NCBI GenBank assembly: GCA_021771915.1
Contig: JAETNY010000005.1
Coordinates: 120,594 to 184,593 of the forward strand
Length of the DNA stretch: 64,000 bases
Reading direction: 5' to 3'
From: Bacillota bacterium
GTDB lineage: Bacteria; Bacillota; Dehalobacteriia; UBA4068; UBA4997
Under the pieces are notes generated by a model. That model saw only the letters and a list, made by a program, of their open reading frames with translations. It did no database searches and was not told the origin of the DNA. Made by a program: the position numbers and the translations under genes. Shown piece after piece: positions 7,797 through 15,946 of this stretch; within the stretch, counting starts at the first letter, position 1; every line of letters begins with the position of its first letter.

Positions 7797-9431
7797 ATGG
7801 AAATTCAGGATATTGCTGAAAAAGACGTAAAAAAAACGGGTAAATCCTTGCTGTCAGACAAAAAATTTGTGATTATAGCTGCCGTTGTTCTGGCAATTAT
7901 CGCTGTTTTTTCGATTTATAAGATTAACCAGCATAATCAGCATATTAATTATGCCGTGGAGCGAGTGGTTAAGGAAATTTTGGATTGTTTTGATTATCGT
8001 TCATATTACATAGGTTACCCTGTAATGGAGCCTGACAATTATATTTGGGGTACGAACGGTTATTTTAATGATGTTAAAGACAACAAAAAGCTGGCCAACG
8101 CTATTGAAGCGGCTTTGATGGATATTTGCAGCAAAACAGGCGAGTTTGATGTCGACGGCATTGGTAAAGTATATAGCGTGGCGGCGGTGCTGGAATATCT
8201 GGATTATGAGAACCCTCAGGTTAAGACCTGTATTGACTCTTTGACGGCTCAGGCGCTGGAGGTTGTTAACAGCGATAGCAGTTACATCACGGTTAAGAAT
8301 GTTTATCAAGATTTGATGCCATTTGACGGCCTGAACTATTATACTGGCCGCAAGGAAATGCTGCAAAATGAGGAAATTGAGGCTTATTATAACGCCAGAT
8401 GGCAGGAAGTTAAGCAGCAAATGGCCGAAAATAAAGATAGCTTGTCCAGTTTTATTGAGGACGTTGAACATATAGCCAGCGCTGCTCCGGTTAAGGTGCC
8501 AGAAACTATTGTAAGTGAAATCAAAAGCGAATATGCAACGGCGATGAACGAAGTGCCGGTTAACCAGATGTATCTGGATATTAACAAAATTATGCCTCAT
8601 GACGAATTGCTGGCCGCATTGCAGGCCAACGGCGAACCAGCTGTCTTTCGCAATGGCCAGGGCGGTTATTATGACACTCACAACATAAAGGGAACAACTT
8701 ATGGTGATTTTGCGGTTCGTACTGTCAGCGGCCGGGTGCGACGCACCGGTCAGGAGGACGCATTCACGGAGCAGTACCTGCGCCAGCATTATGACAAGCC
8801 GGATAAAACATATCGTTATTTTCGCGGTGAAGACATTGGCGCTTTGCCGCCGTTCTTCAACGATACCAGAAGTGTTTTTGTTTATGCTAATGAGGCTTAT
8901 GCTTTTACTGATTATGCCGTTTATTATGGCAACATCATGTTGCCTTATGACTATGAAGCGGCTAAAGAGGCGGAGTTTAAGCATGTCACTACTTCACAGG
9001 AGGAACAGCTCAATTATTATGTAGAATACAATATGAATTATCTGCAAAATAATTTGAGGGATTTTCAGCCGACATATCAGCTTGATCTGGAAAACAAGCT
9101 GATAACCATTTATCTGACGGCATTGCCCGGCACTACGGCGGCTTTACAGAACGGCGAACGAATTCCCTTTAATCAGCAGGGAGACAGATTTATTGAGTGG
9201 AAAGATTTACTTGAGTTACTAAATGAAATAACCGATGATATGAGTTATGAGTTGAAAGGCGTATATCTTGAGCCGATTGGCGTTGCTCTGATTATGCGTA
9301 GCGATGTTAATCCAGAGGCCGGTCTGCTCTCTATTTTGAACGGCGAGGTTGTGCAGGATAATTCAGATAATCCGCCGGCCGGCGCAGAAACTCCGGAAAC
9401 CCCGGAAAACCCGGAAACCCCGTCAGATTAA
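7797..9431 (+). CDS. Membrane-anchored extracytoplasmic protein of unknown function
   Basis: I do not recognise this protein. With ATG 7797 (preceded by AGAAAGGGTG) it has 544 residues. An acidic/basic cytoplasmic head of about 22 residues is followed by one membrane helix (FVIIAAVVLAIIAVFSIY, about residues 23-41) and a large outer domain of roughly 480 residues. That domain is rich in tyrosine, asparagine and acidic residues, with recurrent short aromatic segments such as YNARWQEV and YYVEYNMNYLQ, and lacks cysteine clusters. The last 15 residues are a Pro-Glu-Thr repeat, ETPETPENPETPSD, which looks like a linker or wall-spanning tail. It has its own promoter and terminator, so it is a single-gene unit. 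A sensor, lytic or adhesion role is possible but not shown. Confidence 0.75.
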   Translation: MEIQDIAEKDVKKTGKSLLSDKKFVIIAAVVLAIIAVFSIYKINQHNQHINYAVERVVKEILDCFDYRSYYIGYPVMEPDNYIWGTNGYFNDVKDNKKLANAIEAALMDICSKTGEFDVDGIGKVYSVAAVLEYLDYENPQVKTCIDSLTAQALEVVNSDSSYITVKNVYQDLMPFDGLNYYTGRKEMLQNEEIEAYYNARWQEVKQQMAENKDSLSSFIEDVEHIASAAPVKVPETIVSEIKSEYATAMNEVPVNQMYLDINKIMPHDELLAALQANGEPAVFRNGQGGYYDTHNIKGTTYGDFAVRTVSGRVRRTGQEDAFTEQYLRQHYDKPDKTYRYFRGEDIGALPPFFNDTRSVFVYANEAYAFTDYAVYYGNIMLPYDYEAAKEAEFKHVTTSQEEQLNYYVEYNMNYLQNNLRDFQPTYQLDLENKLITIYLTALPGTTAALQNGERIPFNQQGDRFIEWKDLLELLNEITDDMSYELKGVYLEPIGVALIMRSDVNPEAGLLSILNGEVVQDNSDNPPAGAETPETPENPETPSD

Positions 9432-9506
9432 TATTTGAAATAGAAAATTAATTATCGTGTCATTTCCGCTCTTAAAGTTATATATCAAAACCATTTTATC
9501 ATCAAT

Positions 9507-9548
9507 AAAAATGGAGATTAAGGCATAGGCTAAAATCTCCATTTTTTT
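9507..9548. terminator. Terminator between the unknown membrane protein and the MerR gene
   Basis: A 13-base stem (9507-9519 with 9534-9546) and a 14-base loop followed by T residues; A-runs on the other side make it usable from both directions, fitting the convergent genes. Confidence 0.85.
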
Positions 9549-9585
9549 GTGTTTGGGTACTCAAACGCACCACTTGCTATTTTTA

Positions 9586-10392
9586 TCAAACCTTAATTTC
9601 TGTATAATCAATCTGCATTTGTATCTCAGAGCGTTTATTTCGGAAACGATACTTACTCAAAAACATATTAGATATGATAAAAGCAGCATCTTTTGCTTTT
9701 GAGCGGAAGTGTATTTCAATTTCTGCCAGCGGATTTTTGCCCGAGTCTGTATCCACCTGCAAGCAAAGAAAATCAGCTTCCGGTAAATTTACTATGCCTG
9801 TTTCCTCGGGTTGAGGACTTATAATATCAAAAAACAGCCAAAATTTGGGCAGATTATTCACATATTTTAAGATAATGCCAGAGGGAAATAATGGCGCAAG
9901 ATTTTTATTCTGCGCCAATTCATAAAGCTCGGAAAGAGACCTCTCTACATTGGCAATATCGTTAATATCCGCAGCATATTCAGCGGTAATAAGCTGGCGT
10001 TGGCCAATATGCCTGATATACAGGCCTTCTCGATTTTCATATTGCCGGTTGGCCTCCATATAACCCAAAGAATATTCAATTTTTTTCAGGTCGGTTTGAA
10101 TGGCCTGCATTTTTAAATGAGCTAATTTTTTGCCGTCCTCCAACAACTTTCGGGTTTGCAATTCGCCCTGCCGGTTAATATATTTGACAAAATCTTTAAG
10201 AGGAATACCCAACTGAATACACAACAGTATTGTGTCTAAATCGGAAAGCTGTTCTGCCGAGTAATAGCGGTAATTGGTTTTTGGCGCAACATAAACGGGC
10301 TTTAAAAGCCCGATTTTTTCATAATAGCGCAGCGAATTGATATTAATTTTTCTTAACCTGGCAAATTCACTTATTGTAAAATATTTTTTCAT
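9586..10392 (-). CDS. MerR-family multidrug-sensing transcriptional regulator
   Basis: The 268-residue product begins with a MerR winged-helix domain: YFTISEFARLRKININSLRY, then YYEKIGLLKP and NYRYYSAEQL, followed by a long dimerisation helix (about 80-115). The rest resembles the BmrR/GyrI-type effector domain that binds bulky hydrophobic or cationic compounds, including a typical YIRHIGQRQLITAEY strand. It is divergent from the MATE exporter, with a MerR-type promoter between them, so it most likely activates the exporter in response to a substrate. The inducer is unknown. Confidence in the family is high; in the target it is good because of the operator geometry. Confidence 0.92.
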   Translation of the reverse strand: MKKYFTISEFARLRKININSLRYYEKIGLLKPVYVAPKTNYRYYSAEQLSDLDTILLCIQLGIPLKDFVKYINRQGELQTRKLLEDGKKLAHLKMQAIQTDLKKIEYSLGYMEANRQYENREGLYIRHIGQRQLITAEYAADINDIANVERSLSELYELAQNKNLAPLFPSGIILKYVNNLPKFWLFFDIISPQPEETGIVNLPEADFLCLQVDTDSGKNPLAEIEIHFRSKAKDAAFIISNMFLSKYRFRNKRSEIQMQIDYTEIKV

Positions 10393-10411
10393 AAATATCT
10401 CCTCAAAGGTA

Positions 10412-10442
10412 TTGACTCTATTATTATAACAGAGTTTATCAT
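10412..10442 (+). promoter_or_regulatory. MerR-type promoter and operator of the MATE operon
   Basis: TTGACT (10412-10417) and TATCAT (10437-10442) are separated by 19 bases, the stretched spacing that MerR activators correct by twisting DNA. The spacer holds a 21-base dyad at 10415-10435 in which ACTCT-n-TTAT pairs with ATAA-n-AGAGT around a centre at 10425. This is the expected position of a MerR operator. Confidence 0.85.
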
Positions 10443-10471
10443 AGTAGTAAATAAAAAATGGAGGTATTTAT

Positions 10472-11854
10472 ATGACGCAAACAATTTCTGTAAGCAATCC
10501 TCTAGGTACGGAGCGAATAGAAAAACTGATAGTTCGCTTTTCCATACCCAGCATTATTTCAATTGTTGTAAACTCTCTTTATAATATGGTTGACCAGGTT
10601 TTTATTGGGCAGTCTGTTGGCTATCTTGGCAATGCTGCAACCAATATCATTCTACCGCTGACGGTGATTATGCTGGCAATTAGTATGCTAATTGGCGACG
10701 GCACCGCTTCGTATATGAGTTTGAATTTGGGCAAAGGGCGAGAACGCTCTGCCGCATATGGCGTTGGTAATGCTGTTACTTTATTAATTGGCATAAGCGT
10801 TGTTCTATTAATTGCATTTGAAATTTTTTTGCAGCCGCTTTGCCTGATGTTTGGTGCAACAGAAGCCAATTTGCATTACGCTCTGGAATATGGACGTATT
10901 ATAATTTTTGCCTTTCCTTTTGCGATGATTGACGCAGCGTTTGGCAGTATTATCCGGGCAGATAATCGGCCTAAAATTAGTATGATTGGTTTGCTGATTG
11001 GTTGTGTTATCAACATAATTCTTGACCCAATTTTTATTTTTGTATTTAATTGGGGCGTTAAAGGCGCCGCCCTGGCAACTGTTATCGGACAGATTTTAAA
11101 TGCATTTTATTTTATTGCCTGTATGCGAAGATTTCAATCTTTTGAGTTGTCCAGAGAGCATCTGATAATCAAAGTTAGTGTTATTAAAAAAATTCTGACT
11201 TTGGGTATATCCAGCTTTATTACGCAAATTGCCTCGGTTTTAGTAATTGCCGTAATGAATAATTTGCTGGTAAAATATGGTGAATTGTCTAAATATGGCG
11301 CTGATATTCCGTTGGCCGTTTTGGGCATCATAATGAAAATCAGTCAGTTAGTCACCGGCGTTGCTTTGGGTATAGCTGTTGGTATTCAACCAATTTTGGG
11401 CTATAACTATGGCAGTGGTCAGTATGACCGTGTAAAAAGAACCTATATGCTGGCGTTGAAGAGTTCAACGGTGATTCTTATAATAGCCTTCTTTATTTTT
11501 CAGTTCTGGCCAGAACAGATTATTAGCATCTTTGGCAAGGAATCGGAACTATATGTGGAATTTGCAGTAAAATGTTTCCGCATCTACTTATTGGCTTGCT
11601 TTATGATTGGAGCAGGCGCTGTAACCGGTATCTTCTTTCAGGCTATCGGCAAGCCAGTGCCTGCTGCCCTGCTCTCTCTGTCCAGGCAAATCATCTTTTT
11701 GCTGCCGGCAATGTTAATTTTGAGTTATTTTATGGGTATTGACGGTGTTCTGTGGGCTGGCCCCTTTGGTGATGGTTTATCTGGCATTGTTTCGCTAATC
11801 ACCGTAGGGGTTTGCTGGAAAAAAATATTTCAAAAAGAGGTGCTTAAAAAATGA
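10472..11854 (+). CDS. MATE-family multidrug efflux transporter
   Basis: The product has 460 residues and 12 predicted membrane helices, the standard MATE length. It starts MTQTISVSNPLGTERIEKLI and then shows the family features NSLYNMVDQVFIGQSVGYLG in helix 1-2 and PILGYNYGSGQYDRVKR in the middle of the second half (P-x-L-G-Y-N-x-G-x-x). MATE proteins export drugs or metabolites against sodium or proton influx. Start ATG 10472 follows GGAGG at 10460-10464. It lies downstream of the MerR-type promoter, and its stop codon overlaps the start of the kinase-like gene (ATGA), so both are made together. Substrate unknown; the MepA/NorM subtype cannot be decided by eye. Confidence 0.94.
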   Translation: MTQTISVSNPLGTERIEKLIVRFSIPSIISIVVNSLYNMVDQVFIGQSVGYLGNAATNIILPLTVIMLAISMLIGDGTASYMSLNLGKGRERSAAYGVGNAVTLLIGISVVLLIAFEIFLQPLCLMFGATEANLHYALEYGRIIIFAFPFAMIDAAFGSIIRADNRPKISMIGLLIGCVINIILDPIFIFVFNWGVKGAALATVIGQILNAFYFIACMRRFQSFELSREHLIIKVSVIKKILTLGISSFITQIASVLVIAVMNNLLVKYGELSKYGADIPLAVLGIIMKISQLVTGVALGIAVGIQPILGYNYGSGQYDRVKRTYMLALKSSTVILIIAFFIFQFWPEQIISIFGKESELYVEFAVKCFRIYLLACFMIGAGAVTGIFFQAIGKPVPAALLSLSRQIIFLLPAMLILSYFMGIDGVLWAGPFGDGLSGIVSLITVGVCWKKIFQKEVLKK

Positions 11855-12462
11855 AAAAATGTATCATTACCATAGGCCGTCAATGTGGCAGCGGCGGCCA
11901 TAGCATCGGCAAGAGTGTCGCCGATAAACTTGGCATACCATTATATGACAGAAAACTGGTGGAAATCGTGGCGGAGCGCAGCGGTCTATCCGCTGAAACC
12001 GTGCAGCGAGAGGGCGAATATGCCTCAACCAGTTTGCTTAACAGCATTGCCTCTCGAGGTTATTCAGCATATAACGCATATCAGCGAGAAAATATGTTTT
12101 TGCCAGACCAGATTAACGCTTACCAAACAGAATTGATTAAAGAACTGGCCGAAAAAGATTCCTGCGTGATTGTGGGACGTTGCGCGGATTATATTTTGCA
12201 AGATAATAATGATTGTTTGCATGTTTTTATCAGCGCAGCAATGCCTGAGCGCATTAAGCGTGTTATAGCTGAACACGGGATTGCACCCGAGGCTGCGGAG
12301 AGCCACGTAAAAAACAGGGGTAAAAAGCGAGCCGCATATTATAAGTATCTTACAGACCGTGTATGGGGTGCTGCAACGAATTATGACCTTTGCCTAAACA
12401 GCAGCAAATTAGGCATGGTTTGCTGTGTTGATATAATTTGTAATTATTGTCTGAACAGATAA
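11851..12462 (+). CDS. Cytidylate kinase-like family protein
   Basis: This 203-residue protein belongs to the cytidylate-kinase-like P-loop family. It has the N-terminal IITIGRQCGSGGHSIGKSVA, in which GRQCGSGG(H)SIGK is a widened Walker A loop, then LGIPLYDRKLVEIVAERSGL, CVIVGRCADYIL (second strand) and a lid-like RIKRVIAEHGI region ending KYLTDRVWG. True CMP kinases have a tighter G-x-x-x-x-G-K-S loop and an insert that is absent here. It overlaps the MATE gene by four bases. The substrate is not known; a role in modifying the exporter's cargo, or in sensing nucleotides, would be guesswork. Confidence 0.85.
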   Translation: MKKCIITIGRQCGSGGHSIGKSVADKLGIPLYDRKLVEIVAERSGLSAETVQREGEYASTSLLNSIASRGYSAYNAYQRENMFLPDQINAYQTELIKELAEKDSCVIVGRCADYILQDNNDCLHVFISAAMPERIKRVIAEHGIAPEAAESHVKNRGKKRAAYYKYLTDRVWGAATNYDLCLNSSKLGMVCCVDIICNYCLNR

Positions 12463-12501
12463 ATTAGCTTATAGTAGTTTTTCAAATCATTCAGATAAAT
12501 T

Positions 12502-12546
12502 AAAAATCCGAACCCATTGCCGATTGGCAACAAGTTCGGATTTTTG
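12502..12546. terminator. Terminator shared by the kinase-like gene and the Tyr-Thr tRNA unit
   Basis: A 12-base stem (12502-12513 with 12534-12545) encloses a second small hairpin, TTGCC/GGCAA. T-runs on both strands allow it to stop the exporter operon from the left and the tRNA transcript from the right. Confidence 0.85.
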
Positions 12547-12551
12547 TGTTT

Positions 12552-12636
12552 TGGTGGAGGGAGATGGATTCGAACCATCGAAGTCGTAGACAACAGATTT
12601 ACAGTCTGCCCCCTTTGGCCACTCGGGAACCCCTCC
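12552..12636 (-). tRNA. tRNA-Tyr (anticodon GTA)
   Basis: Read on the minus strand it is 85 bases long with encoded CCA. The acceptor stem is GGAGGGG with TCCCTCC, the anticodon loop contains GTA, there is the long variable arm expected of bacterial tRNA-Tyr, and the T-loop reads GGTTCGAATCC. It is cotranscribed after tRNA-Thr from the promoter at 12855-12883. Confidence 0.96.
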
Positions 12637-12672
12637 ATAATATTATATTAAGGTTTAATATAAACTTTTTAA

Positions 12673-12748
12673 TGGAGCCGGAGATGGGACTTGAACCCGC
12701 AACCTACTGATTACAAATCAGTTGCTCTGCCAATTGAGCTACTCCGGC
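12673..12748 (-). tRNA. tRNA-Thr (anticodon TGT)
   Basis: A 76-base tRNA on the minus strand with encoded CCA: acceptor GCCGGAG pairing CTCCGGC, D-arm AGCTCAATTGGCAGAGCA, anticodon stem CTGAT/ATCAG around TGT, and a T-arm with GGTTCAAGTCC. First of the two-tRNA unit. Confidence 0.96.
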
Positions 12749-12854
12749 ATGTTTTTTAATAAGAGTGCAAGCCTGTTATCGGCTGAAATATACATCTTTC
12801 AATCTTATCTGTAATTATTGGCCGATTTATATTAAGCGCCAAACGCTGAATAAT

Positions 12855-12883
12855 ATTATATCAAGAAATTATCAGCCTGTCAA
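12855..12883 (-). promoter_or_regulatory. Consensus promoter of the Thr-Tyr tRNA unit
   Basis: On the minus strand TTGACA (12883-12878), 17 bases, then TATAAT (12860-12855): a perfect consensus promoter about 100 bases upstream of tRNA-Thr. Confidence 0.88.
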
Positions 12884-12934
12884 GAGTTTTTTGCATATAA
12901 TATGATAAAAAATGAAAAAAGGGGATAAAATATT

Positions 12935-13210
12935 ATGACAAAAAATATAACTTTGGTGCAGGCACAGGAAATGCAGGCTGGTGGCGCGTTGTTTTTAGAT
13001 GTTCGCAGCGCAGAAGAATATCAGGCCGGACATATTGCCGGCAGTATATCTCTGCCTGTGGAGCGTCTGGCAGACCAGATTGCCGGCGTAACCGGTATGG
13101 CCGGGCGTGGGCGCAGCCTGCTGCTGTATTGCAGTACTGGCAGCCGTAGTCGGTTGGCTGCTCAGGTGCTGCAAAGATTAGGTTATCAAAAATTGTATAT
13201 AATTATGTAA
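12935..13210 (+). CDS. Rhodanese-domain protein
   Basis: A single 91-residue rhodanese domain, which carries sulfur as a cysteine persulfide or acts as a sulfurtransferase. Visible motifs are FLDVRSAEEYQAGHIAGSISLP (conserved DVR and GHI-x-G) and the active-site loop LYCSTGSRSR, with the catalytic cysteine near residue 67. It has no signal peptide, so it is cytoplasmic. ATG 12935 follows AAAAAAGGGG. It ends five bases before the convergent LuxR-type gene, with no terminator between them. The sulfur acceptor is unknown. Confidence 0.92.
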   Translation: MTKNITLVQAQEMQAGGALFLDVRSAEEYQAGHIAGSISLPVERLADQIAGVTGMAGRGRSLLLYCSTGSRSRLAAQVLQRLGYQKLYIIM

Positions 13211-13214
13211 CTCT

Positions 13215-15569
13215 TTATAAAATTCCTAAATTTCGCGCAGCCAAAACCGCGTCAGTTTTGCCGGAAACACCAAGCTTGCGATAATTCTCGCGCGTATGAT
13301 ATTTCACCGTAACCGCTTTCATATTCAGCTGTTCGGCAATTTTGTTGACAGAAAGACCGTCTGCCTGCAAACGCAGAATGGTCAGCGCGGTCTGACTGAA
13401 ATCTGGAACCTCGGCCAGCTGCTTTTTGAGGTAAACCGGATAGCGCACTGCCATGCCGGCCGTTTCCGTCAGTAGCCGGCGCAGCCAATCCTGTTCAATC
13501 TGTGGGTCATTACTGCATTCCTTGCGCGCCATTTGTAAAAGCGAATTAATTGCCGCGCCCTCCTCGCTAATCAGACGAATATAACCCAAGTCGCTGGCCT
13601 GACGCATTACCGGCAACAGTTCGTCCAGCCAATTACCGTTCAAGCGCTCTTTGATAATCGCTGAAAGAAGCCCAACCTCCATACGAATATACGGCCGATA
13701 ATACTGTTCGGCGTAATAGCGCAGCTTTTCCAGCAAAGCCTGTGCCTGCAAATAATCGCCGCAAGATATGTAGCAGCGCACTTTTGTTAAATAGCGGTAA
13801 CGCTCCAGTGTATTAAATTCCTTGCTCTCGGTGGGAGCCTGGGTCAGCCAGTGGATAATGGTGGCTTTGTCGCCTTCATAAAGGGCTATACGGCAAAACA
13901 GCGCCCGAATATTAGGCAGCAAATGCGTTTTGCCCTGCTCCTTAACCTGTTCCATAAAAGGCCGCAAAATATCCTTGGCCGCCTGCACATCTCCATGCAA
14001 TAGGTTTAGACGCACGCGCAGACCAATGCTGACAAAGGACAACATCAAACTGTCGCCGAGGTCGCTCTCCAAACGGGAGCGGCTTAACAAACGCAGTATT
14101 TCATATGTATCGCCGCCCTGCTCATAAATATTCTCACCAAGCGCGGCGTTTATTACGCCCCTGCCGTTGATACCCATAACTCGCTCAATTAATGGCATTA
14201 CCATTTCAATCTGTTCCGGCTTCTGTTTGGATAGCCAGCAGAGGTCCTTGGCGCCACTAATCACACTGGGCAGATTATCGGTTAAAGAAATATCCGGCAG
14301 TGTAATGTCTTTTTCCAAAAGTGGTTGCAGATTTTCAAATATCTCCAGCAGATTTTTACTGCCTCGGTGCGGCAGACAAACGTCCAAATAGGCAAGACGG
14401 CTCATGGCCTCGCGCTTTTGGCCGTTTATGGCGCTGTCGGCAAACTCTTGCAAGCGATTATACCAATATTCACTTTTGTCTGGCTGCATCAACAGTGAAT
14501 ACAGCATGCTCATACCAGCCATCAGCACAATACTGGAGGAAATTTCCTCGTCCGAAAGACGCAGATAAAAATGGCGCATTTCAAAATAATAGCCATTACC
14601 GGGCGTTAAACCGGCATTACGAATTAACAGGTTGCGGATTTGCTCCGTTTTTTTGCAGGAACTAAATAATTTTAGAGCCGGCAAAAATTGTTCATGCATT
14701 TCATAATATAGCGCGGCATGACAAGTATAATCTTTCAGACGCTCCGAACCAAAAACCTTGATAGCGCGATTACGCAAAGCCTGCAAGGCGATTGGTGAGA
14801 ACCGATAAATATCGCGTTTCTGGTGCAGCAGATTGTCAACCTCTTTGGCGCGATCCAAAAGGGCGGCGGCGCGGCTGTTGCCGGAGATTATCTTGGCCAG
14901 TTCCAGGTCAAACTCTGAAACTACACATAGCTGCATAAAAAAATCCAGCAGGTTGCTGTCCCAGCTAAGGAATACATGTTTTTCCAAATAGTCCGCAAAA
15001 GCGTCCCAAACCTGCTGATATAGTTCCGGGCCAACCTTTTGCCCCTGTTTAAGGAGCAAAACCGCATAACGCAGGGCGTAAGCATTGCCCTCGGTGACGC
15101 CCTCCAAATGCAATAGTTCTGCCGCAGAGAGTTCCAGCTGCTGGCTTTGCAGGTAAGCGGCCATTTCCCCACCGCGCAGGTGCAAATCCTCCTCCTGAAT
15201 AATCATAAAGCCCTGATTGACATAACTGGCGCGCAGCCAATGCGGCAGGGGACTGCGGCTTATCAATATTACCCAGATATTTTCTTTTCGACAAAGATTT
15301 AAAACCTTTTCACGCATTAAATCGCTGGTTAACAGCTGAATATCATCTAAAACCACTGTTAAATGCTCTGAAGTATCCGGTAACATTTCCGGCATGGCAG
15401 AAACATCAGAAAAACTGTAATATTTATGTTTGCGATTATTCATAAACTGCTGTACAAGTTCAGTCTTTCCGTACCCACTAACGCCATAAATATAGACATT
15501 TTGCTGCTGATTATATGCGGATTTTAATTTACGCAGCGCAGCAACCGGAGCAACATAATCTTTAATCAC
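13215..15569 (-). CDS. MalT-like LuxR-family ATPase transcriptional regulator (LAL type)
   Basis: The product has 784 residues when started at GTG 15569, which has GGAGG eight bases upstream; the longest frame starts five codons earlier. The N-terminus is an ATPase with Walker A GVSGYGKTEL (about residues 29-38) and Walker B LTVVLDDIQLL (about 70-80). A long helical repeat-rich middle follows, probably TPR-like. The last 65 residues are a LuxR helix-turn-helix: LTILRLQADGLSVNKIAEQL then MKAVTVKYHTRENYRKLGV. MalT-type regulators bind a small inducer and ATP before activating transcription. It lies directly downstream of, and on the same strand as, the DASS carrier gene, which is the most likely target. 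The inducer is not known. Confidence 0.9.
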   Translation of the reverse strand: MIKDYVAPVAALRKLKSAYNQQQNVYIYGVSGYGKTELVQQFMNNRKHKYYSFSDVSAMPEMLPDTSEHLTVVLDDIQLLTSDLMREKVLNLCRKENIWVILISRSPLPHWLRASYVNQGFMIIQEEDLHLRGGEMAAYLQSQQLELSAAELLHLEGVTEGNAYALRYAVLLLKQGQKVGPELYQQVWDAFADYLEKHVFLSWDSNLLDFFMQLCVVSEFDLELAKIISGNSRAAALLDRAKEVDNLLHQKRDIYRFSPIALQALRNRAIKVFGSERLKDYTCHAALYYEMHEQFLPALKLFSSCKKTEQIRNLLIRNAGLTPGNGYYFEMRHFYLRLSDEEISSSIVLMAGMSMLYSLLMQPDKSEYWYNRLQEFADSAINGQKREAMSRLAYLDVCLPHRGSKNLLEIFENLQPLLEKDITLPDISLTDNLPSVISGAKDLCWLSKQKPEQIEMVMPLIERVMGINGRGVINAALGENIYEQGGDTYEILRLLSRSRLESDLGDSLMLSFVSIGLRVRLNLLHGDVQAAKDILRPFMEQVKEQGKTHLLPNIRALFCRIALYEGDKATIIHWLTQAPTESKEFNTLERYRYLTKVRCYISCGDYLQAQALLEKLRYYAEQYYRPYIRMEVGLLSAIIKERLNGNWLDELLPVMRQASDLGYIRLISEEGAAINSLLQMARKECSNDPQIEQDWLRRLLTETAGMAVRYPVYLKKQLAEVPDFSQTALTILRLQADGLSVNKIAEQLNMKAVTVKYHTRENYRKLGVSGKTDAVLAARNLGIL

Positions 15570-15718
15570 AGCTTTTACCTCCAAATCTTTCTAAGACAGG
15601 TAAGCTGATTGGTCTACCGCCTGTAAAAGGCGGTTGGCAGGCTTACAAAATTGCCAAAAAATACACACTGAATTATTTACACAAGATTTGTTTAACCATA
15701 TAAATCAACTATACTTAT

Positions 15719-15747
15719 ATTTTACACCAAATTATTTAAATTGTCTA
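15719..15747 (-). promoter_or_regulatory. Candidate promoter of the LuxR-type regulator gene
   Basis: On the minus strand TAGACA (15747-15742), 17 bases, TAAAAT (15724-15719). The resulting leader of about 140 bases contains a short hairpin, CCGCC/GGCGG, at about 15616-15633. The rest of 15570-15887 shows no gene. Confidence 0.6.
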
Positions 15748-15887
15748 CTGTTCAAACTGCTCCAAAGAAAAAAATTGCTGTAAATATTAAGCTTTTTTGG
15801 TTGTTTTAAGAAAAAAATTATTCATGGAATGACAATATATAATAGTTTATTCATATTTTTTACAGCATTTTTATTTAAAATATCGCT

Positions 15888-15920
15888 AAAAAAAGAGTGG
15901 CTATAAGCCACTCTTTTTTT
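15888..15920. terminator. Terminator of the DASS carrier gene
   Basis: A 15-base perfect stem (15888-15902 with 15906-15920) and a three-base loop with T-runs on both strands, lying just after the carrier stop codon as read on the minus strand. It separates the carrier from the LuxR-type gene, so the two are not one simple operon. Confidence 0.9.
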
Positions 15921-15946
15921 ATTAGTAAGTGAACCTGGCGCAGTCC

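Noticed and set aside
8001..8984. A 327-codon minus-strand open frame opposite the unknown membrane-anchored protein
   Set aside because: The plus strand has a promoter, ribosome site, a membrane helix and a terminator that match one gene; the minus frame has none of these.
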